Source: JAICTV01 sp034666045 (GTDB lineage Bacteria > Planctomycetota > Phycisphaerae > Tepidisphaerales > Tepidisphaeraceae). From it: 15,928 nt of DNA. The stretch is from positions 1-15,928 of the forward strand of contig JAXDMN010000204.1 in the NCBI GenBank assembly GCA_034666045.1, written 5' to 3'. The notes beneath the pieces were generated by a model, which was given only the letters and a program-made list of their open reading frames with translations, was not told where the DNA came from and searched no databases. Positions 6,593-13,558 of this stretch are shown here, piece after piece (position 1 is the first letter of the stretch; every line of letters begins with the position of its first letter). Made by a program: the position numbers and the translations under genes.

Positions 6593-6658
6593 CAACGGAC
6601 CGGCCGGGCGGAACATTCCCTGTGATTCCAACGCGGCTCGGCGCCCGGCCGGCCGTTG
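6593..6658 (+). terminator. Strong 17-bp stem-loop just after the CCG-motif gene
   Basis: CAACGG and CCGGCCGGGCG (6593-6610, separated by one bulged A) pair perfectly with 6642-6658, giving 17 base pairs around a 31-base loop. It begins 10 bp after the stop codon at 6582. There is no T-run, so it may be a non-canonical terminator, an mRNA 3'-end stabiliser or a palindromic repeat. Confidence 0.5.
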
Positions 6659-6846
6659 AATGCTGATCCGTTATCTGCCTGTCGGGAACCCAAAGGGGCC
6701 ATTCCGGATTCAATGGCTTGGCGCGAATGCGGGGGGCGGGCGACGGAACCATACGGCCCCAAGTTTTAGGGGGGGGCTTCGCCCGGTCGTGCCGACCGCA
6801 GGTCCCCGCACCCCCCACCCACTTCGGGAGGAGCCGGCTCAAGACG

Positions 6847-6864
6847 CGCGGGGCAAGCCCCGCG
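6847..6864. repeat. REP-like perfect palindrome at 3' end of zinc-ribbon gene
   Basis: CGCGGGGC-AA-GCCCCGCG is a perfect 8-bp palindrome lying one base beyond the stop codon of the minus-strand gene at 6866. Upstream, 6730-6800 is rich in G- and C-runs (a run of eight G near 6768, and GGTCG-TGC-CGACC at about 6785-6797). The look is that of a dispersed intergenic palindrome, and it could also end transcription of the minus-strand gene. Confidence 0.55.
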
Positions 6865-6865
6865 G

Positions 6866-7390
6866 TTAAATGTGTGGCGGGCCGCGCTGCCGCGCGGACG
6901 GCGGTGACCATGCCCCGCCGATGTGAAGGGTTGTTTCGTCGCGCGGCACCGGCGTCGCGCCGCACTCCGGGCAGCGGTCGGGTGTGGCGCGGAGGTCGTA
7001 GCCGCAAGAAGCGCAACGGCTCGCTCGAGTGGCACGTGGACGGCGACGCCATGCGATAAAGCCGCTGACGACGACGACGGGCCATAGCGGGACGATCAGC
7101 AAGGCGAGATGCGGCGCATTCTCGATTCGAATGGTCACGAGGCTTCTGAAAGCAGAGACGTGGCCATGCGGCGGAGTCCAGTAAAATACCCACCTGGCGG
7201 TGACATCCGCTTCCGTCGTGTCCCCTCTATAGATATAGATGAAGAGGCTTCCCCGCGTGAGCGAGATTGCGAGGGGCGCGGCACCTGACCTCTGCCGCAT
7301 GATCGTCGCGACGCGCCAGAAGCTGAGAACGATACCGACAAACAGGACCAGCGACACCATCCCCGCGAGGTTGAACAGCTTCCGCCGCAC
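6866..7390 (-). CDS. Planctomycete-type membrane protein with C-terminal zinc ribbon
   Basis: This 174-residue protein has a GTG start at 7390. It opens MRRKLFNLAGMVSLVLFVGIVL, a first membrane helix after a basic start. A predicted exported middle follows (GSLFIYIYRG, WVFYWTP), then a second membrane helix (about 95-113, LALLIVPLWPVVVVSGFIAW), an RRRPR stop-transfer and a zinc ribbon with Cys126, Cys129, Cys140 and Cys143 (CASCGYDLRATPDRCPECG). This architecture, N-terminal RRxLF helix plus CGYDLRATP ribbon, is a hallmark of large paralogous sets in Planctomycetota; the function is unknown. The GTG has no Shine-Dalgarno, but a TATACT box lies eight bases before it, suggesting a leaderless message. 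The gene stands alone and a palindrome marks its 3' end. Confidence 0.88.
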   Translation of the reverse strand: MRRKLFNLAGMVSLVLFVGIVLSFWRVATIMRQRSGAAPLAISLTRGSLFIYIYRGDTTEADVTARWVFYWTPPHGHVSAFRSLVTIRIENAPHLALLIVPLWPVVVVSGFIAWRRRPRATRASRCASCGYDLRATPDRCPECGATPVPRDETTLHIGGAWSPPSARQRGPPHI

Positions 7391-7398
7391 AACTCAGG

Positions 7399-7404
7399 AG
7401 TATA
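7399..7404 (-). promoter_or_regulatory. -10 box (TATACT) right before the zinc-ribbon gene
   Basis: On the minus strand TATACT is followed by eight bases and then the GTG start at 7390. Transcription would begin about at the start codon. No good -35 is visible, so this is moderate evidence only. Confidence 0.4.
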
Positions 7405-7560
7405 CGGCGCGCCGCGGGCATCCAGCGTCTCCCCCACCCGCGGGCGTGGGCCCCGACCGCCACGCCGGGCGTGCGAGGAACGAGCGGAAGCCCGGCGAAG
7501 CAACACCGCGCGAAGGTCTTCATAAGATAGATCCCGAGGCGACAATCCACGCGAAGTTAA

Positions 7561-7588
7561 TTGAGACGGTTTGTCTTTGCCCTAGAAT
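7561..7588 (+). promoter_or_regulatory. argH promoter (sigma-70 type)
   Basis: TTGAGA (7561-7566) and TAGAAT (7583-7588) are separated by 16 bp. The -10 box ends nine bases before ATG 7598, so the expected transcript start is within a few bases of the start codon. No Shine-Dalgarno is present between them, which fits a leaderless or very short-leader mRNA. Confidence 0.55.
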
Positions 7589-7597
7589 CACCGCCCT

Positions 7598-9070
7598 ATG
7601 GCTTCCGATCCGTCCAACCCGCAACCGCCGCAAAAATCCTGGCAAGCTCGCATCACAGGGGGAGGCGATGCAGGGGGGGCCGATGCGCTGGCTCAGTCGT
7701 TTGTCGAGTCGATCAGCTACGACCGCCGGCTGTACAAGCACGATATCGCCGGGTCGATCGCGCATGCGGCGATGCTGGCGAAGGTCGGGCTGATCACGGA
7801 GCAGGACCGCGCGGCGATTTTCGAGGGGCTCAAGTCGATCGAGAAAGACATCGAGTCCGGGAATTTTGTCTTCGACGAGGCGATGGAAGACATCCACATG
7901 GTCGTCGAGGCGGAGCTGATCAAGCGGATCGGCGAGCCGGGCCGAAAACTGCATACGGGGAGGAGCCGCAATGATCAGGTGGCGCTGGATCTTCTGCTCT
8001 GGATCAATGGAGCGAGCGATGGCTTGTTCCGCCAACTCCTGGATCTCGAACTCGCGTTCGTCGGGCTTGCCGAGCGAAGCCAGCACGTTGTGATGCCGTC
8101 GTTCACTCACCTTCAACGTGCTCAGCCAATCACTGCTGGTGCGGAGGCACTCGCATGGGCTCAAATGTTCGCGTGCGATTTGGATCGGGTGATGTCTTAT
8201 CGGCAGCGAGGTCTCCATTGCGTCGTGACCAGTAATCCTCTGGGAAGCGGCGCGATCGCCGGGACCTCCTTGCCGCTCGATCCCCGAATGATTGCTGATC
8301 ATTTCGGTATTGACTACGGTCCTTCGAACAGTATCGAAAGGACCGCTTCGCGTGACCTCGCGTGCGATCTCGTATTCAACTGCGCCATGATTGCCCAGCA
8401 CCTCTCCCGCTGGGCGGAACAGTGGATCATTTACATGACGACGGAGTTCGGCTTCATCCACATCGCCGACAAGTACACAACGTCGTCGTCGATGATGCCG
8501 CAGAAAAGAAACCCCGACATGCTCGAGCTGATCCGCGGGCGGTGCGGGAATGTTTATGGCGATCTGTTTGCGCTGATGACGATTCTGAAGGGCCTGCCGA
8601 TCGGCTACAACCGCGACCTGCAGGAGGACAAGCGGATCGTCTTCCGGGCGTACGATACCGTCTCGTCCTGCCTGACGATGGCGGAGCGAATCGTTTCTTC
8701 GGCGCGGTACATGAAGGAGAACATCGAGCCGACGCTGGAGCGCGGATTTTTAGACGCGACTTCGCTGGCGGAGTATTTTGTGACCAAGGGGGTCCCGTTC
8801 CGCACGGCGCATCACATCGTGGGGACGCTGGTGGCGCGGTGCGAGAAGGAAGGGAAGACCGCGCTAGCGCAGCTCGGTGTCGACGCGATGAACGAAGTCG
8901 TCGCTGAAAGCCTTCGCAGCCACGGAAGCGGGTCCGTGGTCTTGACCGACGACGTCTTCAACGCGCTCGGCGCCCGAAATGTCGTCAAGCGTTATCAGAG
9001 CGCCGGCGCTGCGGGTGGGAAACCGTTCGAAGAGCAGCTCGCCGCGTGGAAGCAGCGGCTCGGGATGTGA
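7598..9070 (+). CDS. argH: Argininosuccinate lyase
   Basis: ArgH splits argininosuccinate into arginine and fumarate, the last step of arginine synthesis, in the cytosol as a homotetramer. At 490 residues it is slightly longer than the usual ~460 because of a Pro/Gln-rich N-terminal extension before the core. The family motifs are in order: TGRSRNDQVALD (120-131), THLQRAQP (170-177, with the general-acid/base His171), TSNPLGSGAIAGTS (211-224), and the fumarase/aspartase signature SSSMMPQKRNPD (296-307). In that signature Ser298 is the expected catalytic serine on the mobile loop; the usual Gly of GSS is Ser296 here, a conservative change. ATG 7598 is chosen because the promoter leaves no room for an earlier start. 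The gene stands alone here, with no other arg gene beside it. It is convergent with the hydrolase gene, 46 bp away. Confidence 0.97.
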   Translation: MASDPSNPQPPQKSWQARITGGGDAGGADALAQSFVESISYDRRLYKHDIAGSIAHAAMLAKVGLITEQDRAAIFEGLKSIEKDIESGNFVFDEAMEDIHMVVEAELIKRIGEPGRKLHTGRSRNDQVALDLLLWINGASDGLFRQLLDLELAFVGLAERSQHVVMPSFTHLQRAQPITAGAEALAWAQMFACDLDRVMSYRQRGLHCVVTSNPLGSGAIAGTSLPLDPRMIADHFGIDYGPSNSIERTASRDLACDLVFNCAMIAQHLSRWAEQWIIYMTTEFGFIHIADKYTTSSSMMPQKRNPDMLELIRGRCGNVYGDLFALMTILKGLPIGYNRDLQEDKRIVFRAYDTVSSCLTMAERIVSSARYMKENIEPTLERGFLDATSLAEYFVTKGVPFRTAHHIVGTLVARCEKEGKTALAQLGVDAMNEVVAESLRSHGSGSVVLTDDVFNALGARNVVKRYQSAGAAGGKPFEEQLAAWKQRLGM

Positions 9071-9116
9071 GCGTGCGAGCACGCGCGGGCGCGCGGGCGG
9101 GCGCGGGGCGAGGGGC

Positions 9117-9998
9117 TCACTCGTCCTCATCCAAAAACGCTTCGATCAGTTTGACGACTGCCGCCGGCGCCTGGCTGTCCGGGCGGTTGGTCATGCAATC
9201 GCCCAGAAAATCGCCGTGGCCGCCGGGAACGATCATCAGCCGGCCCTTGGGCAGCAGACGCGCCATTTTTAGCGCGTGCTCGGGCATTACGACATCGTGA
9301 TCGCCGACCATCACCAGCGTGGGCGCGGCGATCCCGGAGATATCCGCGCCCGGCCAGTCGGTGAACGTCGCCATCCGTTTCACGTCCTGATCGAAAAGTT
9401 GTTGCAGGTGCTTCGGGTCGGGGTTGATCTTGCGGTCGGCGGCCTTGAGCGGCTCGGGCATCATCGCGATGTCGGGATTTTTAAAACCGTCCCAGAAGCC
9501 GGGGACCATGCCGTCGTGACGGTACATCGCGGAGATTGCGATTAGCTTATTCACCTTGTCCGGATGGCGCAGGCCGACGCGGAGGGTGATGTTCCCGCCG
9601 TTGCTGAAGCCCATGATGTCGGCGCGGTCAATTTTCAAATAATCGAGCAGCGCGGCGACGTCGTCGGCGGAGTTTTCGAAAGTGAACGGGCGGTCGATCG
9701 CGGCGGTGTGGCCGTGCCCCTGCTCTTCGATCGCGATGACTTTCCGCGAGCGCGACAACAGTGGGATCACGCGGCTCCAGTTTGATTCGATGGTCGACCC
9801 GCCGCCGTGGATCAGCACGAGTGGTTTTTCGCCGCCGCCGGCGCGGCCGTCGCCATGGATTTCGTAGTACAGATTGAGGCCGTTCACCGGCGCGTAGCCG
9901 CCATTCTGTGCTGACATGGTGCGTCCCGTTGACTGATGGGTGCATGAGGCGACGCCGACCAGCAGCGTCGCGGCGAAGATGGCGAGCAGACATCGCAC
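9117..9998 (-). CDS. Alpha/beta-hydrolase lipoprotein
   Basis: This 293-residue protein has a GTG start at 9998, preceded by AAGGAG eight bases upstream. The N-terminus is a lipoprotein signal: LLAIFAATLLVGVASC, with Cys19 in a good VASC lipobox. It is then probably anchored outside the inner membrane. The core is an alpha/beta hydrolase: oxyanion-region HGGG (64-67), nucleophile elbow GFSNGG with Ser132, acid in VGDHD (Asp235 in the expected place) and His261 in GGHGD. EEQGHGHT (91-98) matches the region before the cap in the epoxide-hydrolase/prolyl-aminopeptidase-like branch. The substrate cannot be read from the sequence; an esterase or lactonase-like hydrolase is the safe call. It diverges from the P-loop kinase gene with only 53 bp between them. 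Confidence 0.9.
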   Translation of the reverse strand: MRCLLAIFAATLLVGVASCTHQSTGRTMSAQNGGYAPVNGLNLYYEIHGDGRAGGGEKPLVLIHGGGSTIESNWSRVIPLLSRSRKVIAIEEQGHGHTAAIDRPFTFENSADDVAALLDYLKIDRADIMGFSNGGNITLRVGLRHPDKVNKLIAISAMYRHDGMVPGFWDGFKNPDIAMMPEPLKAADRKINPDPKHLQQLFDQDVKRMATFTDWPGADISGIAAPTLVMVGDHDVVMPEHALKMARLLPKGRLMIVPGGHGDFLGDCMTNRPDSQAPAAVVKLIEAFLDEDE

Positions 9999-10031
9999 GA
10001 AGCGTTCTCCTTTCGCGGACGACGCGAATCA

Positions 10032-10037
10032 TATAAT
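10032..10037 (+). promoter_or_regulatory. -10 box (TATAAT) before the P-loop kinase gene
   Basis: A perfect TATAAT lies in the 53-bp divergent gap, 14 bases before ATG 10052. No consensus -35 is seen 17 bp upstream. The predicted leader is only about 7-8 bases, with no clear Shine-Dalgarno. Confidence 0.45.
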
Positions 10038-10051
10038 GCGAGCGGCGGACG

Positions 10052-10585
10052 ATGAAGCGGGTTGTGGTTCTCGGCACCTCCGGATCGGGCAAGACGACGC
10101 TCGCGCGCGAGCTGTCGCGGCGGATGAACGCGCCGCACATCGAGCTCGACGCGCTTTACTGGGGGAAAAACTGGACCGGCATAGACAAGCCGCTCTTCCG
10201 CCAGCGCGTCGAGCAGGCGACGGCGCAGGACGCGTGGGCCCTTTGCGGAAATTATGTTTCGGTGCGCGATCTGACCCTCGCCCGCGCGGACACGGTCGTC
10301 TGGCTCGATTATCCGATGACGCTGGTCTTCACCCGCGTGTTCATCCGAACCATGCGCCGCGGCATCACGCGCGAGCTGCTCTGGGGCAACAACCGCGAGT
10401 CGCTGCTAACCAACTTCTTCTCGCGCGAGTCACTGCTCCTGTGGGTGATCGATACCTGGCGAAAGCATCGCCGCGATTACCCCAGGATTCTCCGCAGTGA
10501 ACCCTGCCGCCATTTGCAAGTCCTTCGGTTCCGCTCGCCGCAGGAAACGGACGCGTGGCTGTCACAGCTCGGGCCAGATCTGTAG
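10052..10585 (+). CDS. P-loop kinase, adenylate-kinase-like / topology-modulation-protein family
   Basis: This 177-residue cytosolic NTPase opens MKRVVVLGTSGSGKTTLAREL with a Walker A motif at residues 8-16 (GTSGSGKTT, Lys14). Then HIELDALYWGKNW (about 29-41) and LCGNYVSVRDLTLARADTVVWLDYP follow, the pattern typical of proteins annotated as DNA topology modulation protein/FlaR-like or AAA adenylate kinases. Arg-rich FIRTMRRGITRELLWG is a probable lid region. Length fits the family. The true substrate of this family is not settled; small-molecule phosphorylation is an inference from fold. The 3' end overlaps the convergent HDAC-family gene by 24 bp (10562-10585). Confidence 0.85.
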   Translation: MKRVVVLGTSGSGKTTLARELSRRMNAPHIELDALYWGKNWTGIDKPLFRQRVEQATAQDAWALCGNYVSVRDLTLARADTVVWLDYPMTLVFTRVFIRTMRRGITRELLWGNNRESLLTNFFSRESLLLWVIDTWRKHRRDYPRILRSEPCRHLQVLRFRSPQETDAWLSQLGPDL

Positions 10586-11533
10586 CACGTCCGCGACGGT
10601 GTCGGCGATCAACTGAAAACTCTCGCGCGTGTAGCCGCCGCTGGGCAACATCATGGTCGGGATGCCGCGCGTGATGAGCTCATTAAGGACGAACCGATCG
10701 CGTTTCAACACGTCGGCGGCGGTGACCGCGAGCGCGCCGAGCGGATCGCTGCGAAAGATGTCGGTACCGGCGTTGTAGATCGCGAAAGCGGGCGGCGACG
10801 ATTTCGAGATGCCGTCGAGGAAGGGCGGCAGGGTCGACCTGAGCGTGGCGAGGTACTCGCTGTCGAGCTGATTCGGCCTGACCGGGACGTCGCAATCGTT
10901 GCGTCGCCGCGCCTCGGCGTCGTTCGGGTAGATCGCGGCGTTATAGAGGTCGTAGATAAAGACGCGGTTGTCGTCGGCGAATGCGCGGCAGACGCCGTTG
11001 CCCTGGTGCGCGTCGCAGTCGACGTAGACGATCTTGTCGTCGTCCTTCAGCCGCCCCTCGCGCCGCAGCGCGTGGATGGCGATCGCGATGTCGTTGTAGA
11101 TGGAGAATCCCTCGCCGCGATCGGGGCCGGCGTGGTGGTAGCCGCCCGAAAGGTTGATCGCCAGGCCGCACGTCATCGCTTCGCGCGCGGCGAGGATGGT
11201 GCCGGCGGTGGCCCAACGCATCGGGCGCAGAACGAAGCGGTCGATGAGAAACGCCGGCACGCGGCGCAGCGGCGGAACTTCAAGCGCGCGGGCGACGTAT
11301 GCCGAATCGCGAAGACGATCAAGATACGACAGCGTATGCACCCAAAGCAGTTCCTCGCGCGTCGCAGGTCGCCGCGGACGCAGCGTGCGCTGTTTCACGT
11401 CGCGGCCGAAGCGGCGACACAGCGCGCGATAGGCGCGGCCGTACTTTCGTGAGTCGAACGGATGCAGCCGCTCGACGCCGAAGAAGCCGATGTTGTAGTG
11501 ACGGCTGTAGACGATGTGCGGGCGGACAATCAC
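10562..11533 (-). CDS. Histone-deacetylase-family (acetoin-utilisation/class IV-like) deacetylase
   Basis: This 323-residue zinc deacetylase has a GTG start at 11533, overlapping the upstream stop in GTGA. Landmarks are VYSRHYNIGFFGVERLHPFDSRK-type opening (8-30), LSGGYHHA with the paired His133-His134, DCDAHQGNG with zinc ligands Asp174 and His176, NAGTD with ligand Asp258, and LPSGGY with catalytic-site Tyr301. The opening HPFDSxK and the short length resemble HDAC11-type class IV enzymes more than AcuC. In bacteria such enzymes remove acyl groups from lysines or polyamines. Which substrate is used here cannot be told. It is the last gene of a five-gene minus-strand operon. LSGGYHHA differs slightly from the usual GGGxHHA. 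Confidence 0.93.
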   Translation of the reverse strand: MIVRPHIVYSRHYNIGFFGVERLHPFDSRKYGRAYRALCRRFGRDVKQRTLRPRRPATREELLWVHTLSYLDRLRDSAYVARALEVPPLRRVPAFLIDRFVLRPMRWATAGTILAAREAMTCGLAINLSGGYHHAGPDRGEGFSIYNDIAIAIHALRREGRLKDDDKIVYVDCDAHQGNGVCRAFADDNRVFIYDLYNAAIYPNDAEARRRNDCDVPVRPNQLDSEYLATLRSTLPPFLDGISKSSPPAFAIYNAGTDIFRSDPLGALAVTAADVLKRDRFVLNELITRGIPTMMLPSGGYTRESFQLIADTVADVLQIWPEL

Positions 11534-12105
11534 TTCAGCACCATCTGCTCCAGCGCCTGTCGGACCGCGGCGATTTTATCTTCTAGCTTGGCGTACGCGT
11601 TCACGTGAACCACGCGCGGGTGCGCCGCCCACAGGGTCTTGAGAAGCGCGTTGCTGCGCACGGCGGCGGCGGCGTCTTCGAAGCGGCAGAAATTCGTCGC
11701 GTCGCCGTCGTAGAGGCCTAGCGCCGCGGAGGTCTCCAGCATGATGACCGCGTCGTAGCGCTCCAGCTCTGCTTCATGCGCGCTGCCGACGTCGCGCCAA
11801 AAAGCTTGCGGGCCTTCGGGCCAATAGGCGGAGCCGTCGACGGTGCCGCGGTCGAGGAGGAGGATTTTCGCCGGGTGCTCGGCGGCGAGGCGGGATTCCT
11901 GCTCGAGCTGCAGGCGATACATGCGGCGCTGCGCGTCGTGGCGACCTGGCAGGTCGAGCTTGTCCCAGCGGGTTTGCAGCAGCGTGTAGATCTGCGTGGC
12001 GGCCTCGGGGACGCAGATGAATTTTTCCGGACGCTCGGCGGCGAGGGTCGTGGTGATGACGGTTTTGCCCGAGCCGGGGCCGCCGGTGATGACGATCTTT
12101 TTCAT
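11530..12105 (-). CDS. AAA_28-like P-loop ATPase/kinase
   Basis: This 191-residue protein starts at ATG 12105, sharing one base with the upstream stop (TAATG); a longer in-frame opening upstream is rejected because it lies inside the neighbouring gene. Walker A is GGPGSGKT (8-15). CVPEAATQIYTLLQ (31-44) and ILLLDRGTVDGSAYWPEGP (81-99) match the AAA_28/NadR-like group, where the DRG motif belongs to the Walker B/substrate region. RYDAVIMLET and DGDATNFCRFED follow, and the C-terminus is helical. The protein is cytosolic. Members have been proposed as small-molecule kinases, but the substrate here is unknown. The 3' end overlaps the HDAC-family start by 4 bp (GTGA), so coupling is tight. Confidence 0.88.
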   Translation of the reverse strand: MKKIVITGGPGSGKTVITTTLAAERPEKFICVPEAATQIYTLLQTRWDKLDLPGRHDAQRRMYRLQLEQESRLAAEHPAKILLLDRGTVDGSAYWPEGPQAFWRDVGSAHEAELERYDAVIMLETSAALGLYDGDATNFCRFEDAAAAVRSNALLKTLWAAHPRVVHVNAYAKLEDKIAAVRQALEQMVLK

Positions 12106-12476
12106 TACGACGCCGGGCTCACGGGCTGCGCCTGCTGCCGGCGGCTGCGCCACGCGCGGATCGGGCGCATCACGTCGTTGCGCCAAAGCCGCATCAGATC
12201 GATCGTTCGCTCGCGCCACTGCGCCAGTTTCTCCGCGGCGCTGCGCTTGCCGCCGATGACCAGCAGAACGGTGCCGGCGAAGACGAGGGCGAAGCCGACC
12301 AGCAGCACCGCCGCGCGCAGCGTCACGAAGAGGACGAGCAGCGTCGCGGTGATCGCCCACACGAACGCGCGCCAGCACGTGTGGATGACCGAGCGTTCCG
12401 CCCCGAGCGCGGGGCCGAAGTAATCGAGGACGGCGAGCGGAGTGGTCATGGGGTGCTCCCTGTGGGCGTGCTCCAT
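12105..12476 (-). CDS. Small membrane protein with two transmembrane helices
   Basis: This 123-residue protein has its start set at ATG 12476, because GGAGG stands seven bases upstream. ATG 12449 (114 residues) also has GGGAG upstream and is a real alternative. Two hydrophobic helices occupy about residues 37-57 and 58-76 (FVWAITATLLVLFV, AAVLLVGFALVFAGTVLLVIGG). A charged cytosolic tail follows (KRSAAEKLAQWRERTI, RAWRSRRQQ). I do not recognise the family. It sits between the DinB-like and AAA_28-like genes, 15 bp after the former and overlapping the latter by one base. This suggests it is part of one message. Confidence 0.8.
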   Translation of the reverse strand: MEHAHREHPMTTPLAVLDYFGPALGAERSVIHTCWRAFVWAITATLLVLFVTLRAAVLLVGFALVFAGTVLLVIGGKRSAAEKLAQWRERTIDLMRLWRNDVMRPIRAWRSRRQQAQPVSPAS

Positions 12477-12491
12477 TTTAGCACCTCCATT

Positions 12492-12977
12492 CTACATCAC
12501 CGGCGGGCGGCCGAGGTGGCGGCGAATCTGCGAGATCTGCCCGGCGTGCATCATCGAGTGGAAGGCCATGAAATTCGCCAGCTCGCCGGCGGTGCCGAAG
12601 ACCGGGTGCGGTTTTTCCAGCGGCTTGTCGAGTTGCTCCGGCGTCGCGCGCTTGACGGCGTCGATCAACGCACTGCGGTGCGCTTTGAACAGCGACATCA
12701 GCATCGTCACGTCACCGAACTCGCTGGCCTGCGGGCAACCTTCATCGCGGCTGAAGCGTTTCTCGAATCCGTCCGGCAGCGGCGGCGGCGTCACGCCGAA
12801 CGCTTTTAGCGCGCTGCGCTCGCTGACGATCAGGTGGCCGATCGTCCACGCGGCGCAGTTGGCCTTTGGGGTGATGCGATGCAGCAGCTCGTCGGCCTTC
12901 AGATCGTCGCAGAAACGCCCGAGCACCATCAGCGATGCGTTGAGACTGTGGACGATGACGTCGTTGGCGGTCGGCAT
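12492..12977 (-). CDS. DinB/YfiT-like four-helix protein
   Basis: This 161-residue protein starts at ATG 12977. GAGG nine bases upstream overlaps the previous stop; an in-frame TTG at 12992 is less likely. The DinB superfamily layout is visible: an opening helix (VHSLNASLMVLGRF), WTIGHL with His48, then a C-terminal FMAFHSMMHAGQISQIRR helix with His140 and His144. These three His form the usual divalent-metal site. Superfamily members include thiol-dependent transferases and many damage-inducible proteins without known activity. Length is typical. It is the second gene of the minus-strand operon, 11 bp after the metallophosphatase. Confidence 0.9.
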   Translation of the reverse strand: MPTANDVIVHSLNASLMVLGRFCDDLKADELLHRITPKANCAAWTIGHLIVSERSALKAFGVTPPPLPDGFEKRFSRDEGCPQASEFGDVTMLMSLFKAHRSALIDAVKRATPEQLDKPLEKPHPVFGTAGELANFMAFHSMMHAGQISQIRRHLGRPPVM

Positions 12978-12988
12978 GGGTGTGATCC

Positions 12989-13477
12989 TCAAATTCGAAC
13001 TTCGAACGGCAATAGTTTATCCGCCCGCGTGTCGAGCGTCACAACGGTCTTGATGCTCGCGCGGTTCAGCGCGCCGGGATTGATGATGCGCATCCGGCCG
13101 ACGCGCTGGTCGGCGCGGATGTGCGTGTGGCCCTGACAGAGATAATCGTGCTCCTGCGCGGCCAGTAAATGCTGCTTGAGCTTGTAATCGTCGCCATGCA
13201 GGACGGCGATTTTTTTGCCGTCGAGCTCGAGGTTGGCGAAATTGCCGTAGCACGCGACGTCGATCGACGCGGCGTAGCGCGCGAGCCCGGCGCGGTCGAA
13301 ATCGGTGTTGCCGAAGACGAACGCGGACGGCAGGCCGGCGAGCAGGTCGATGCACTCCTCCCCGCCGATGTCGCCGCAGTGGATGAAAAACTCGGCGCCG
13401 GCGTTCTGCAAGGTCCGAATACCCGCGGCCATCCAGTCGGCGCGGTCATGGGTGTCGCTCAGGATGCCGATGATCAC
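12989..13477 (-). CDS. YfcE/MJ0936-type metallophosphoesterase
   Basis: This 162-residue cytosolic phosphodiesterase has all the calcineurin-like metal motifs: SDTHD (Asp8, His10), HCGDIGGEE (Asp36), GNTD (Asn57), LHGDDY (His94) and GHTH (His117, His119). The YfcE/MJ0936 subgroup hydrolyses phosphodiesters in test assays; the natural substrate is unknown. The start is placed at GTG 13477 because the family begins right before the IGILSDTH strand. The upstream in-frame extension is Arg/Ser-rich and overlaps the divergent acyltransferase start. No Shine-Dalgarno is seen. It is the first gene of the minus-strand operon that ends with the HDAC-family gene. Confidence 0.92.
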   Translation of the reverse strand: MIIGILSDTHDRADWMAAGIRTLQNAGAEFFIHCGDIGGEECIDLLAGLPSAFVFGNTDFDRAGLARYAASIDVACYGNFANLELDGKKIAVLHGDDYKLKQHLLAAQEHDYLCQGHTHIRADQRVGRMRIINPGALNRASIKTVVTLDTRADKLLPFEVRI

Positions 13478-13529
13478 GAAATGAGCGTATCGGACGCTGG
13501 GAAGTCCGGGAAGCGGGCGAATGAGCGGG

Positions 13530-13558
13530 TTGGGAGAATTGTTACACGCTGCTAACAT
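13530..13558 (+). promoter_or_regulatory. Promoter of the acyltransferase gene
   Basis: TTGGGA (13530-13535) and TAACAT (13553-13558) are spaced by 17 bp. The -10 box overlaps the first possible ATG (13557) and ends seven bases before the second (13566). If used, transcription would begin at about 13565 and the protein would start at 13566 on a leaderless message. Confidence 0.45.

Noticed and set aside
6447..7193. 248-codon minus-strand open frame over the repeat tract
   Set aside because: Crosses hairpins and part of the zinc-ribbon gene in another frame; composition is random-looking.
7520..8461. 313-codon minus-strand open frame opposite argH
   Set aside because: argH is unmistakable by its motifs; the antisense frame is a codon-bias shadow.
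12106..12378. Upstream extension of the AAA_28-like gene to an ATG at 12378
   Set aside because: The Walker A motif sits right after ATG 12105 as in the family, and the extension lies in the wrong frame of the membrane-protein gene.
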